DNA of 64,000 bases, taken from positions 372,001 through 436,000 of the forward strand of contig CP116670.1 in NCBI GenBank assembly GCA_028370155.1, given 5' to 3'. This DNA comes from Arthrobacter sp. OVS8. Lineage in GTDB: Bacteria > Actinomycetota > Actinomycetes > Actinomycetales > Micrococcaceae. Positions within the stretch are counted from its first letter, which is position 1, and each line of letters begins with the position of its first letter. Shown piece after piece: positions 10,193 to 20,876 of the stretch. A program made the position numbers and the translations under genes. Below the pieces are notes generated by a model, which was not told the origin of the DNA, did no database searches, and worked only from the letters and a program-made list of their open reading frames with translations.

Positions 10193-12796
10193 CTACGCCT
10201 CCGCCGGCGCCAGGACGACGTCGCTCACGGTCAGTTCGCCGTCGCCGCCCACCAGCGCCAGCTCGCGCGCGTTCGCCGCGGCCTTGAGGTCCGCCAGGCC
10301 GGCCTTCAGCTGCGTGATGAGGGACTCCGAAGCCGTGATGGTCGCGGACAGCACCTCGGTGCGCTGCTTGACCTTGGCCTCGGACTTGGCCTTGCGGATC
10401 CCGCTGAGAGCGGTCCCCACGGTGGCCAGCAGGGTGGTGTCGCCGTCGATCTCGATAGCGGACGGCCAGGCCGCACGGTGCACCGAACCGGTGCGCCACC
10501 AGCTCCAGACCTCCTCCGTGGCGAAGGGCAGGAACGGGGCGAAGAGGCGCAGCAGCGTGTCCAGGCTTGTCGCCAGCGCCGCGAGTACGGACGCCTGCTC
10601 GGCTTCGCCGGCCGCACCGTAGGCGCGGTCCTTGATGAGCTCCACGTAGTCATCGGTGAAGTGCCAGAAGAAGCTCTCCGTGATCTGCAGGGCCCGGGCG
10701 TAGTCGTAGTTCTCGAACGCCTTCGTGGCCTGCTGGACCACGTCGGCGAGCTGGGCCAGCACGGCGCGGTCCAGGGGATTGCCGAGCACCGAGAGCTCAC
10801 CGGACACAACGGAGTCCTCGGTGGCGCCCAGGTTCAGCACGAACTTGGAGGCGTTGAGCAGCTTGATGGCCAGCCGTCGGCCGATCTTCATCTGGGCGAT
10901 CTCGTACGCCGTGTCCGCGCCGAGCTTGGCCGAGGCCGCCCAGTAACGGACGGCGTCCGAGCCGTATTCCTCGAGGACGTCGGTGGGGACGATCACATTG
11001 CCCTTGGACTTGGACATCTTCTTGCGGTCCGGGTCCAGGATCCAGCCGGAGATGGCCGCGTGCTTCCACGGCGCGGAGCCCTGCAGGGCGTCGGCGCGCA
11101 CCGCGGAGGAGAACAGCCAGGTCCGGATAATGTCGTGGCCCTGCGGGCGCACGTCGAAGGGGTAGACCTTGGCGAAGAGCGCCTCGTCGGTGCTCCAGCC
11201 GCCCACGATCTGCGGGGTCAGCGACGAGGTTGCCCAGGTGTCCAGCACATCGGCGTCGCCGGTGAAGCCGCCCGGCACATCGCGCTGGGCTTCCTCATAC
11301 CCGGGGCGGCATCGGCGGCGGGGTCCACCGGCAGCTGCGCGTCCGACGGGACAATCGGAGCCGCGAAGTCCGGGTTGCCGTCGGCGTCCAGCGGGTACCA
11401 GACAGGGACCGGCACGCCGAAGAAGCGCTGGCGGGAAACGAGCCAGTCGCCGTTCAGCCCGGAGATCCAGTTCTCGTAGCGTGAGCGCATGAACGCGGGG
11501 TGGAAATCGATCTCATGGCCGCGGGCAATGAGCCGTTCGCGGCGTTCCGCGTCCCGGCCGCCGTTGCGGATGTACCACTGGCGCGAGGTCACCACTTCGA
11601 GGGGCTTGTCGCCCTTTTCGAAGAAGTTGACCGGGTGCATGATTTTCTTCGGCTCGCCGTCGAGGAGCTCCGCGGCGGTGAGGAGTTCCACCACGGTTTC
11701 CTTGGCGCTGAAGACCGTCTTGCCCGCGATGGCGGCGAAGGCCTCGCGGCCTTCGGCGGTGGTGACCCACTCCGGGGCCTCGCCGATGATGCGGCCGTCG
11801 CGGCCCACAATCGCGCGGGTGGGGAGCTGCAGTTCGCGCCACCAGGTGACGTCGGTGAGGTCACCGAAGGTGCAGACCATGGCGATGCCGGAGCCCTTGT
11901 CCGCCTTCGCGAGCGGGTGGGCCTTGACCTCCACCTCGACGCCGAACAGGGAGAGGTGACCTTCTTGCCGAACAGCGGCTGGTACCGTTCGTCGTCGGGA
12001 TTCGCCACCAGGGCGGCGCAGGCGGCCAGCAGTTCCGGGCGGGTGGTCTCGATGAAGATCTTTTCGCCGTCTTCGGTGAAGAACGGGTAGCGGTAGTACG
12101 CGCCCGCGACCTCCCGGTCCTCGAGCTCGGCCTGGGCCACCGCGGTGCGGAAGGTGACATCCCACAGCGTGGGCGCCTCGGCCATATACGCGTCGCCGGC
12201 GGCGAGGTTGGCCAGGAAGGCGCGCTGGGAGATGGCGCGGGACTTATCATCGATGGTGCGGTAGGTCAGGTCCCAGTCCACGGACAGGCCGAGGGTCTGG
12301 AAGAGGTTCTCGAAGACCTTCTCGTCCTCGACCGCGAGCTCCTCGCACAGTTCGATGAAGTTCCGGCGGGAGACGACGTCGAAGTCGCGCTGGTTCTTGG
12401 CGGGCTCCGCCGGAGGCCGGTAGCCGGCGTCGTACGCGGTGGTGGGGTCGCAGCGCACACCGTAGTAGTTCTGCACACGGCGCTCGGTGGGCAGGCCGTT
12501 GTCGTCCCAGCCCATCGGGTAGAACACGTTCTTGCCGGTCATGCGCTGGTAGCGGGCCAGGACGTCCGTCTGCGTGTAGGAGAACATGTGCCCCACGTGC
12601 AGCGAACCCGACGCCGTGGGCGGGGAGTGTCGATCGAGTAGACCTGCGCCCGGGTGGTGTCCGGGTTGAACTTGTAGGTCCCTTCGTCAAGCCAGCGCCG
12701 GGTGAGGGCGTCTTCCAGCCCCTCCAGGGCGGGCTTGTCCGGAACGTTGATGGGGGCGGTGGTGGGCGTGTCTGTACCCTGCGTGTCTTCAGCCAT
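10193..12796 (-). CDS. valS: Valyl-tRNA synthetase
   Basis: Class I aminoacyl-tRNA synthetase charging tRNA-Val. The HIGH-type motif reads HVGH (about residue 69, in [10 protein letters not shown]) and KMSKS is intact (about residue 594). The anticodon-binding domain occupies the last third, and the C-terminus has a short coiled-coil-like tail. Three single-base losses break the frame: 12622-12625 (expected DTPPPTASGS), 11949-11951 (expected VTSPLFG) and 11300-11302 (expected [10 protein letters not shown]). Repair gives 868 residues, fitting the shorter actinobacterial ValRS. It stands alone on the minus strand and diverges from the SDR gene with 69 bp between starts. Confidence 0.96.
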
Positions 12797-12865
12797 GGAG
12801 CAATTCTTTCACGGTCCGCCGCGGGCAGGCGCAGTGGCCCGCCGCAGAGCCGTTAGTGTGGTGCC

Positions 12866-13626
12866 ATGACTGAGGGAATCCAGAACAAAGCAGCAGTTGT
12901 CACCGGCGCCAGCACCGGAATCGGCGAGGCCACCGTGCGTGCGCTCCGGACCGAGGGCTGGACCGTGTACGCGGTGGCCCGCCGCGCGGACCGGCTGGAG
13001 TCGCTCGCCGCGGAAACCGGCGCCGTCGCGCTCCCGGCAGACGTGACGGACGACGCCGACGTCGCCCGGCTGGTCGACGAGGTGACCCGTGCCGGCGGCA
13101 TCGACACACTTATCAACGTCGCCGGCGGCGCCCGCGGCGCGGACAAGGTGGCCGAGGCCAAGACCGAGGACTGGGAATGGATGTTCGAGGTCAACGTCCT
13201 GGGCACCATGAAACTCACCCGGGCGTTCCTGCCCATGCTGCGCGCCTGCGGTGAAGGCACCGTCCTGAACCTGACCTCTACGGCGGGACTGTCCGCCTAC
13301 GAGGGCGGCGGCGGCTACAACGCGGCGAAGTTCGCCCAGCACGCGCTCACCGGGGCGCTGCGCCTGGAAGAGGCCGAGCACAACCTCCGCGTGATCGAGG
13401 TGGCCCCGGCCTGGTCCAGACGGAGGAGTTCGCGCTGAACCGCCTCGGCGGCAATTCCGATGCCGCCGCGAAGGTGTACGCCGGCGTCGAGAAGCCCCTG
13501 ACCGCCGCGGACGTCGCCGACGTCGTCCGGTACGCCGTTACGGCTCCGCACCACGTCAACCTCGACCAGATCGTGATCCGCCCGGTGGCGCAGGCCGCCA
13601 ACTACAAGCTCATCCGCAAGGGCTGA
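12866..13626 (+). CDS. Short-chain dehydrogenase/reductase
   Basis: Cytosolic NAD(P)-dependent oxidoreductase of the classical SDR family. The cofactor loop is TGASTGIG (about residues 13-20), a catalytic Ser lies in TSTAG, and the catalytic pair is Y-N-A-A-K (about residues 152-156). After ARR a basic residue pair follows the second beta strand, which favours NADP(H). One G is missing at 13410-13411 (expected VAPGLVQTEEF). Repair gives 253 residues. The C-terminal DLDQIVIRPVAQ-like segment places it in the YdfG/SDR 3-hydroxy acid dehydrogenase-like group. The substrate is unknown. Confidence 0.85.
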
Positions 13627-13644
13627 CGGGACCGGCGGCGAGGC

Positions 13645-13672
13645 GGGGACGCGGTGCAGGCACTGCGTCCCC
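13645..13672 (+). terminator. Hairpin after the SDR gene
   Basis: 8-bp stem GGGGACGC/GCGTCCCC with a 12-nt loop, 18 nt after the SDR stop. There is no T tract, so it is a weak terminator candidate. It isolates the downstream ileS leader. Confidence 0.5.
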
Positions 13673-13707
13673 GTGACAGTGTCCCCGTGACAGTTGTTAG
13701 ACTTCTC

Positions 13708-13988
13708 GTAACAGCTTTGACCCGGCCATCACCGGTGAGCTTCCGGAAGAACGCCCCGGCGCCACGATTTTCAGCAAATCAGCACGCGCCAGGGCCGGTA
13801 GAACCGGACGGGTAAGCCCGTCACAGCAGTAATGAGCGGCCGACGCCGGTGCTTCCCCACGGGGAGAGGATCCGGCGACGGTAAGTGAGGTGGTACCGCG
13901 GTGCCGGTGGTGTCGAAAGACAACGCAGGAGCCGTCCTCGCATCCTGAATGAATCCATTTGTTCACCAGCTCAACCCAGGATGTCGAG
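13708..13988 (+). promoter_or_regulatory. T-box leader of ileS (translational type)
   Basis: tRNA-Ile-sensing leader. The very short Stem I presents ATC, an isoleucine codon, at 13728-13730 within CCCGGCCATCACCGGTGAGC. The conserved T-box TGGTACCGCGG is at 13891-13901; its UGGN can pair with the uncharged tRNA NCCA end. GAGG (13887-13890) can pair with CCTC (13936-13939) to form the anti-sequestrator helix. There is no terminator with a T tract before the start codon. Instead CATCCTG (13941-13947) is exactly complementary to CAGGATG (13977-13983), which covers the ribosome-binding site. A -10-like TAGACT is at 13698-13703. Confidence 0.93.
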
Positions 13989-16900
13989 ATGACTTATTAC
14001 CCGAAGGCCTCCGCCGCACCGTCCGGCGCCGGCGCTCCCACCTCTGCCTCCAGCACGGCTTCCAACACCGCAGGCGTATCCGCCTCCGTGAAGTTCCCGG
14101 AGATCGAAGAACGCATCCTCAAGTACTGGGATGAGGACGGCACCTTCCAGGCCAGCATCGACCAGCGCGACCCGGATCTGCCCGGCGGGACGCCCGGCAG
14201 CAACGAATTCGTCTTCTACGACGGCCCGCCCTTCGCCAACGGCCTGCCGCACTACGGGCACCTGCTGACCGGCTACGCCAAAGACCTCGTGGGCCGCTAC
14301 CAGACCCAGCGCGGCCGCCGGGTGGAGCGTCGCTTCGGCTGGGACACCCACGGGCTGCCCGCCGAGCTGGAAGCCATGAAGCAGCTGGGCATGACGGACA
14401 AGACCCAGATCGAGGCCATGGGCATCGACAAATTCAACGACGCCTGCCGCGCGTCGGTGATGAAGTACGCCGACGAATGGAAGAACTACGTCACCCGCCA
14501 GGCGCGCTGGGTCGACTTCGAGAACGACTACAAAACGCTCAACGTCGAGTACATGGAGTCCGTGCTGTGGGCCTTCAAGCAGCTGCACGAAAAGGGCCTG
14601 ACCTACAACGGCTACCGCGTGCTGCCGTACTGCTGGAAGGACGAGACGCCGCTGTCCAACCATGAACTGCGCATGGACGACGACGTCTACAAGAACCGCC
14701 AGGACCAGACCGTCACGGTGACGTTCCCGATCACGGCGGGGAGTCGGAGCTGTCCCGGCAGCTCGCCGGCGTGCAGGCGCTCGCCTGGACCACGACGCCC
14801 TGGACGCTGCCCACCAACCTGGCGCTCGCCGTCGGGCCCGCCATCAACTACGTGGTCCTGCCGGCCGCCCGCACGGAATCAGGGCCGCGGCGGCCGAAGC
14901 ACCCGTCACCGGCAGCTTCCTGCTGGCCGCCGAGCTGCTGGGCGCCTACGCCAAGGACCTTGGCTACGGCGACGGTGCCGAGGGCGTTGCCGCCGCCGAG
15001 GCCGCCGTCACGTCCAGCCACACCGGCGCAGAGCTCGACGGCCTGAGCTACGAGCCGCTCTGGGATTACTTCCACGACGCCGAGAAGTACGGCACCGAGA
15101 ACGCCTGGCGCTTCCTCGAGGCCGACTACGTCACCACCACCGACGGCACCGGCATCGTCCACCAGGCGCCCGCCTACGGTGAAGACGACCAGAAAATCTG
15201 TGAAGAGGCCGGCATCCCGGTGGTCCTGTCCGTGGACGAGGGCGCAAAGTTCCTGCCGCTGTTCGGCCACGGCGACCTCGCCGAAATCGCCGGATTGCAG
15301 GTCTTCGACGCGAACAAGCCCATCACCCAGGTGCTCCGCGCCCAGGGCCGCCTGGTCCGCCAGGCCAGCTACGAGCACAGCTACCCGCACTGCTGGCGCT
15401 GCCGGAACCCGCTGATCTACCGCGCCGTGTCCTCCTGGTACGTCGAGGTGACCAAGTTCAAGGACCGCATGTCCGAGCTCAACCAGGACATCAACTGGAT
15501 CCCGGGCAACGTCAAGGACGGCCAGTTCGGCAAGTGGCTTGCCAACGCCCGCGACTGGTCCATCAGCCGCAACCGCTACTGGGGCAGCCCCATCCCGGTG
15601 TGGCAGTCCAGCGACCCGGACTACCCGCGCACCGACGTCTACGGCTCGCTCGCCGAGATCGAGGCCGACTTCGGCCGGCTGCCGCTGAACAAGGCCGGCC
15701 AGGTAGACCTGCACCGGCCGTTCATCGACGAGCTCACCCGCCCGAACCCGGACGACCCCCGCACCCCGGAGGAAGGCCAGTCCGTGATGCGCCGCGTCGA
15801 GGACGTCCTGGACGTCTGGTTCGACTCCGGCTCCATGCCCTACGGCCAGGTCCACTACCCGTTCCAGAACGAGGAATGGTTCGACACCCACAACCCGGCG
15901 GACTTCATCGTCGAGTACATCGGCCAGACCCGCGGCTGGTTCTACATGCTGCACATCCTCTCCACCGCGCTGTTCGACCGGCCGGCCTTCCGCAACGTCA
16001 TCAGCCACGGCATCGTCCTGGGCTCGGACGGGCAGAAGATGTCCAAGAGCCTGCGCAACTACCCGGACGTCTCCGAGGTCCTGGACCGCGACGGGTCCGA
16101 CGCGATGCGCTGGTTCCTGATGTCCAGCCCGATCCTGCGCGGCGGCAACCTCGTGGTCACCGAACAGGGCATCCGCGACGGCGTCCGCCAGGTCATCCTG
16201 CCGCTGTGGAACGTGTACAGCTTCTTCACGCTCTACACCAACGCCGCTGACGGAGCGCGGGGTACGACGCGAAGCTCCGCTACGACGGCTACGCCGACAC
16301 CCTGGACCAGTACCTGATGGCCAACACCGGGGACCTGGTCCGGAACATGACGGCACAGCTGGACAGCTACGACATCTCCGGGGCATGCGACGAGCTGCGC
16401 AGCTACCTGGACATGCTCACCAACTGGTACGTCCGCCGCAGCCGCCAGCGCTTCTTCGACGAGAACGTTGACGCCTTCGACGCGCTCTACACCGCCCTGG
16501 AAACGGTCTGCCGGGTCTCCGCGTCCCTGCTGCCGCTGATCTCCGAGGAGATCTGGCGCGGCCTCACCGGCGGGCGCTCCGTGCACCTGGCCGACTGGCC
16601 GGACGCGGACCTGTTCCCCGCCAACCCGGAACTTGTCGAGGCCATGGACCGGATCCAGCAGATCTGCTCCACCGGCTCCTCCCTGCGCAAGGCCGCCAAC
16701 CTGCGCGTGCGCCTGCCGCTGCAGGAACTCACCGTCGTGGCGCCCGGCGCGGACGCGCTGGATGGCTTCGCCGCCGTCGTCCGCGACGAACTGAACCTGC
16801 GCTCCGTCCGCCTGCTCGACGCCGACAACGCCTCCCCGGAGGAGTTCGGCATCGAGCAGAAGCTCGTGGTGAACGCCCGGGCCGCGGGTCCGCGCCTCGG

Positions 16901-17366
16901 CAAGAGCGTCCAGCAGGCCATCAAGGGCTCCAAGTCCGGTGACTGGTCCGTCAGCGAAGCCGGTGTGGTCACCGCGGGCGGGCTCGAGCTCGAACCGCAG
17001 GAGTACACCCTGGAAACCGTCGTGGCCGAAGCCGCGGAGGGCGCCGGTTCACGCGCTGCGGCCGTGTTGCCCGGCGGCGGCTTCGTGGTCCTCAACACCG
17101 AGGTCACCCCCGAACTGGAAGCCGAAGGTGCCGCCCGGGACATGGTCCGCGCCATCCAGCAGGCCCGCAAGGACGCCGGGCTCAACGTCAGCGACCGGAT
17201 CCACACCACCGTCACCGCACGGCAGGACGTTGTGGATGCCCTGCTGGCCAACGCCGGGCTTGTCCAGACCGAGACCCTGACGGTCCGGCTGGACACGGTC
17301 GCGGCCGACGTCAAGGAACCACAGGTCAGCGTCGTCAAGACCGCTGCAGAAAAAGTAGAGGCCTAA
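13989..17366 (+). CDS. ileS: Isoleucyl-tRNA synthetase
   Basis: Class I synthetase charging tRNA-Ile. The HIGH motif reads HYGH (about residue 88, in GLPHYGHLL) and KMSKS is present (about residue 684, QKMSKSLRN). HYGH with the [13 protein letters not shown] context is typical of the eukaryal-like IleRS clade common in Actinobacteria. Three single-base losses are at 14738-14741 (expected TAGESEL), 14882-14884 (in the editing domain) and 16259-16262 (expected [12 protein letters not shown]). Repair gives about 1126 residues, normal for this clade. ATG 13989 lies 8 nt after the AGG of a site embedded in the T-box sequester helix. folC follows after 3 bp. Confidence 0.96.
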
Positions 17367-17369
17367 TCC

Positions 17370-18727
17370 ATGACCGACGAATTCTCCGTAGAAAGCGTCT
17401 ACGCCGAGCTGCTGGGCCGGGCGCCGGAAAACAAGATGGAGCCCCGGCTGGCCCCGCTGCACCGGGCGATGGACATCCTGGGGGAGCCGAACAAGGCGTT
17501 CCCGATCATCCACGTCACCGGCACCAACGGCAAAACCTCCACCGCGCGGATGATCGAGGCCGGGCTGCGCGCCCACGGGCTGAGCACGGGCCGGTACACC
17601 AGCCCGCACCTGTCCAAGGTCACCGAGCGGATCAGCATTGACGGCGAACCGGTCCCGGACGAGACCTTCGTCCGGATCTGGGACGAGATCCGCCCGTACC
17701 TGGCGATTGTGGACAGCGAACTCGAGGCCGAGGGCCAGCCCCGGCTGACCTACTTCGAGTGTCTCACCATCTTGGGCTTCGCGGTCTTCGCGGACCAGCC
17801 GGTCAACGTCGCCGTCATCGAGGTGGGCCTGGGCGGCATCACCGACGCGACTAACGTCGGCGACGGCCAAGTCTTCGTTGTCACGCCGATCTCGCTGGAC
17901 CACACGGACCTCCTCGGTGACACCACGGAGGAGATCGCGTACGAAAAGGCCGGCATCATCAAGCCCGGCGGCTTCCTGGTCAGCGCCGCGCAGCCCGCGA
18001 CGCGGCCCAGGTGCTGCTGGAAAAGGCCAAGGAAACGAACGTCCCGTTCCGCTTCGAGGGCGTCGAGTTCGGCGTCGAATCCCGCACCGTCGCCGTCGGC
18101 GGGCAGATGGTCACCATCCGGGGCATCGCCGGCCGCTACGAGGACCTCCTCGTGCCGCTGCACGGCGCCCACCAGGCCGAGAACGCCGCCGTCGCGATCG
18201 CGGCGCTGGAAGCCTTCTTCGGGGCCGAAAAGGCGCTCGACGCCGAGGTGGTCCAGGAGGCCTTCGCCTCCGTCACCTCGCCCGGCCGGCTCGAGGTGGT
18301 GCGCACGGCGCCGACCATCATCGTCGACGCCGCGCACAACCCCGAAGGCATCCGGGTGTCCGCCGAGGCCATCCACGAGGCCTTCAGCTTCACCAAGCTC
18401 GTGGTGGTGGTCGGCGTCCTGCGGGAGAAGGACGCCGAGGAGATCCTCCGCCAGCTCAAGGAATCCCTGGGCGACCTGGCCGCCGAGTACTGCTTCACCC
18501 AGTCCAACTCGCCCCGCGCCGTGCCGGCCGAGGACCTCGCGGAACTGGCCGTTGAGCTGGGCTTCGGCGAGGACAATCTCCACGTGGCGGAGAAGCTCGA
18601 CGACGCCCTCGAATGGGCGGTGGAACGCGCCGAATCCAACGACGACCTCGCCGGCGGCGTCCTCGTCACGGGGTCCATCACGCTCGTCGCGGACGCCCGG
18701 ATCCTGCTCGGAAAGGCGGATGCGTAA
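17370..18727 (+). CDS. folC: Folylpolyglutamate synthase/dihydrofolate synthase
   Basis: Mur-ligase-like enzyme that adds glutamate to dihydropteroate and folates. The nucleotide loop is TGTNGKTS (about residues 48-55), followed by the R-x-T-S-P-H-L omega-loop region, and the Mg-binding EVGLGG segment near residue 150. The C-terminal domain has VDAAHNPEG. One C is missing at 17998 (expected QPADAAQVLLEKA). Repair gives 452 residues. It starts 3 bp after the ileS stop and is followed 3 bp later by a DUF4233 gene, so ileS-folC-DUF4233-ndk looks like one transcript under the T-box. Confidence 0.95.
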
Positions 18728-18730
18728 GCC

Positions 18731-19173
18731 ATGGCGAAACTCACCAAGGCCCAGCGCGACTGGCGCCCGGGGATGCCCAAAAGCGCCGCTCCACCAAGGT
18801 CATGTTCGCCTCGACGGTGCTGCTGCTGGAGGCCTTTGTGGTGCTCTTTGGCACCCTTACCGTCTTCGGACTGCGGCGGGACGAGTTTCCGCCGGTCCTG
18901 ATCTTCTCGGTTGGGATCGGACTGGCGCTCGTCTACGTCTTCACGTGCGCGGTGCTCTCCAAACCGTGGGGCGTGGCGCTGGGCTGGATCCTGCAGATCG
19001 TGCTGATCCTGACCGGCCTCCTGGAACCGGCGATGTTCCTGGTGGGCGGCCTCTTCGCGGTGGCCTGGTGGTACGGGATCCGCACCGGCATCCGGATCGA
19101 CCGGGAGGCTGCGCAGCGGGAACGCGAGCAGGCCGCCTGGGACGCCGCGCACCCCGAAGACCAGAGCAACTAG
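18731..19173 (+). CDS. DUF4233 family membrane protein
   Basis: Small integral membrane protein of 147 residues after adding one G at 18783 (expected [14 protein letters not shown]). Four hydrophobic helices follow a basic N-terminus, and the C-terminus is charged and Ala/Glu/Arg-rich. DUF4233 members commonly sit between folC and ndk in Actinobacteria, as here. Their function is unknown. It begins 3 bp after the folC stop, consistent with co-translation. Confidence 0.8.
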
Positions 19174-19213
19174 ACTTATTTCCGAATCCCACCCCAAACA
19201 CATTGGAGCAGTT

Positions 19214-19633
19214 GTGAGCATTGAGCGCACCCTCGTCCTGATCAAGCCCGACGGCGTCACCCGCAACCTGACCGGCAGCATCATCGCCCGCATCGAAGCC
19301 AAGGGCTACACCCTGGCCGAGCTCAAGAAGGTCGACGCGAGCCGCGAACTGCTGGAGCAGCACTACGAGGAGCACGTGGGCAAGCCGTTCTACGAACCGC
19401 TGGTCGAGTTCATGCTCAGCGGCCCGGTTGTCGCCGCGATTTTCGAGGGCCACCGCGTCATCGAGGGCTTCCGCTCCCTCGCCGGCACCACGGACCCGAC
19501 GACGGCGGCGCCCGGCACCATCCGTGGCGACTTCGGCCGCGACTGGGGCCTGAAGGTGCAGCAGAACCTGGTCCACGGCTCGGACTCGGTGGACTCCGCG
19601 GAACGCGAGATCAAGATCTGGTTCCAGAACTAA
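19214..19633 (+). CDS. ndk: Nucleoside diphosphate kinase
   Basis: Transfers phosphate from ATP to other nucleoside diphosphates through a phospho-His intermediate. The catalytic His is in N-L-V-HGSDS (about residue 120). The nucleotide-binding [10 protein letters not shown] segment and the N-terminal LVLIKPDGV strand are typical. 139 residues, intact. GTG 19214 is preceded by TTGGAGCAG. The region [18 protein letters not shown] differs slightly from the usual E-G-x-N-A/V segment but keeps the fold landmarks. It ends 22 bp before the long palindrome at 19656. Confidence 0.95.
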   Translation: MSIERTLVLIKPDGVTRNLTGSIIARIEAKGYTLAELKKVDASRELLEQHYEEHVGKPFYEPLVEFMLSGPVVAAIFEGHRVIEGFRSLAGTTDPTTAAPGTIRGDFGRDWGLKVQQNLVHGSDSVDSAEREIKIWFQN

Positions 19634-19655
19634 CATCCGGACCCACCCGCCCGCC

Positions 19656-19710
19656 GAGGTGACAGTTAAGGCCCATGTTCACGTTGAACATGGGCCTTAA
19701 CTGTCACCTC
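19656..19710. repeat. 55-bp perfect palindrome between convergent genes
   Basis: Perfect 25-bp arms (from GAGGTGACAGTTAAGG... to ...CCTTAACTGTCACCTC) around a 5-nt loop ACGTT. Outer CCGCC/GGCGG extends it with a 2-nt bulge. There is no T tract on either side. It may act as a bidirectional terminator of ndk and the VKOR gene or be a dispersed repeat. Confidence 0.85.
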
Positions 19711-19736
19711 GCGGCGGCTAGCCGGGGTCCGTCTCC

Positions 19737-20408
19737 TCAGTAGCCGGAGGTCCCGATGAAGACCTGGATGAAGGCGAAGAAGATCGTGGCGATGACGGCG
19801 ACGTAGAGCAGCGCCGTGATGATCCAGCCGGAGTCGCCCAGGATCCTCGTGGGGCCCGCGGGCAGCCGGATCACACCATGGCTCACATTGCGGACCGTCA
19901 CCCAGACGAACAACGGAATCATCGCAGCCCAGACCACCATGCAGAACGGGCACAGGATGTGGATGGAGTACAGCGCCTGCGACCAGAGCCACACCACAAA
20001 CGCGAAGCCCAGGGTCACGCCGGTCTGCAGGCCCAGCCAGTACCAGCGGGCGAACCTGGCGCCCGCGAGCATCCCCATCGCCGTGGTGATGATGACGGCA
20101 AAGGCCACAATGCCCATGAACATGTTGGGGAACCCGAATACCGAGCCCTGCCAGGTCTGCATCACCTGGCCGCAGGAGATCCACGGGTTCACATCGCACA
20201 CGGTCACATGGCTGGGATCCTTGAGGACCTCGAGCTTTTCCAGCACGAGGGCTCCGGACGCGAGCCAGCCAACGGCGCCGGTGATAAGCAGGAGCCACGC
20301 GAACGGGCGGTCGCGGGTCATCGGAGGCAACGGCCGTTCCGCGACGGACGGGTGTGTGTCTTGCTGCTGCGCGGCTGCCTCGCCGGTGGCGCTGGAGATG
20401 CTGGGCAT
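19737..20408 (-). CDS. Vitamin K epoxide reductase family membrane protein
   Basis: Quinone-linked membrane oxidoreductase that recycles extracytoplasmic disulfide-forming partners, as established for bacterial VKOR homologues. Four or five hydrophobic helices are visible. The redox Cys pair is CPFC in ILCPFCMVV, and the regulatory loop pair is C-D-V-N-P-W-I-S-C-G. Length 223 residues from ATG 20408, which has AAGGAC upstream; longer in-frame starts exist but add only Arg/Thr-rich sequence. No DsbA-like secreted partner is adjacent. The gene ends 27 bp before the large palindrome. Confidence 0.9.
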   Translation of the reverse strand: MPSISSATGEAAAQQQDTHPSVAERPLPPMTRDRPFAWLLLITGAVGWLASGALVLEKLEVLKDPSHVTVCDVNPWISCGQVMQTWQGSVFGFPNMFMGIVAFAVIITTAMGMLAGARFARWYWLGLQTGVTLGFAFVVWLWSQALYSIHILCPFCMVVWAAMIPLFVWVTVRNVSHGVIRLPAGPTRILGDSGWIITALLYVAVIATIFFAFIQVFIGTSGY

Positions 20409-20876
20409 AAAAGTCCTTCGGGTCGGTGCAACTGGTCCGATTCTATCGCCGGTGACTGGACGAAGCCGGGGAAGGCTGGTGCCTTCCCGGAGATTCGTTT
20501 CCACAGTGCGGTCCGGATGCCTTGCTTACGCCTGCTTTGACGGCTCCTGTGAGACAATGATCGTGGCTGGAACCCGATCCACATCCGGGTCCCGGTCCGG
20601 CGACTTTGTTCCCAAGACCGCCAATGATGAGCAGGGAGCTACGGATCCTCTGATCCAGGCTGTCCCGCAATGCCATTGGACGGCACCTGGTTGTGGCGTG
20701 TAGATCAACGGGTTTCAGAACAATTCCGCCGGCCCTCCAGGGCTGCCGCACCCCACTGCCGGTGCGAACCTGAGGGTATCCAATTGACTTCTGTCAATGC
20801 CTGCGGGTGCTGACAAATATTTGCCCCAACGGGTGCCGGATGTGGCGGCACGTCAGGGGCAGGAGCATCGCCATAT
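20409..20876. other. Divergent upstream region of VKOR gene and rne
   Basis: 468 bp with no convincing gene. It probably holds the rne promoter and a long 5' leader. Visible elements are the inverted repeat ATTGAC-ttct-GTCAAT (20783-20798) and the palindrome CAAATATTTG (20814-20823), the most AT-rich spot, about 55 bp before the rne start. No clear -35/-10 pair was found. Confidence 0.5.

Noticed and set aside
20784..20812. TTGACT as an rne promoter -35
   Set aside because: No -10-like hexamer occurs at 16-18 bp spacing; the sequence is part of an inverted repeat.
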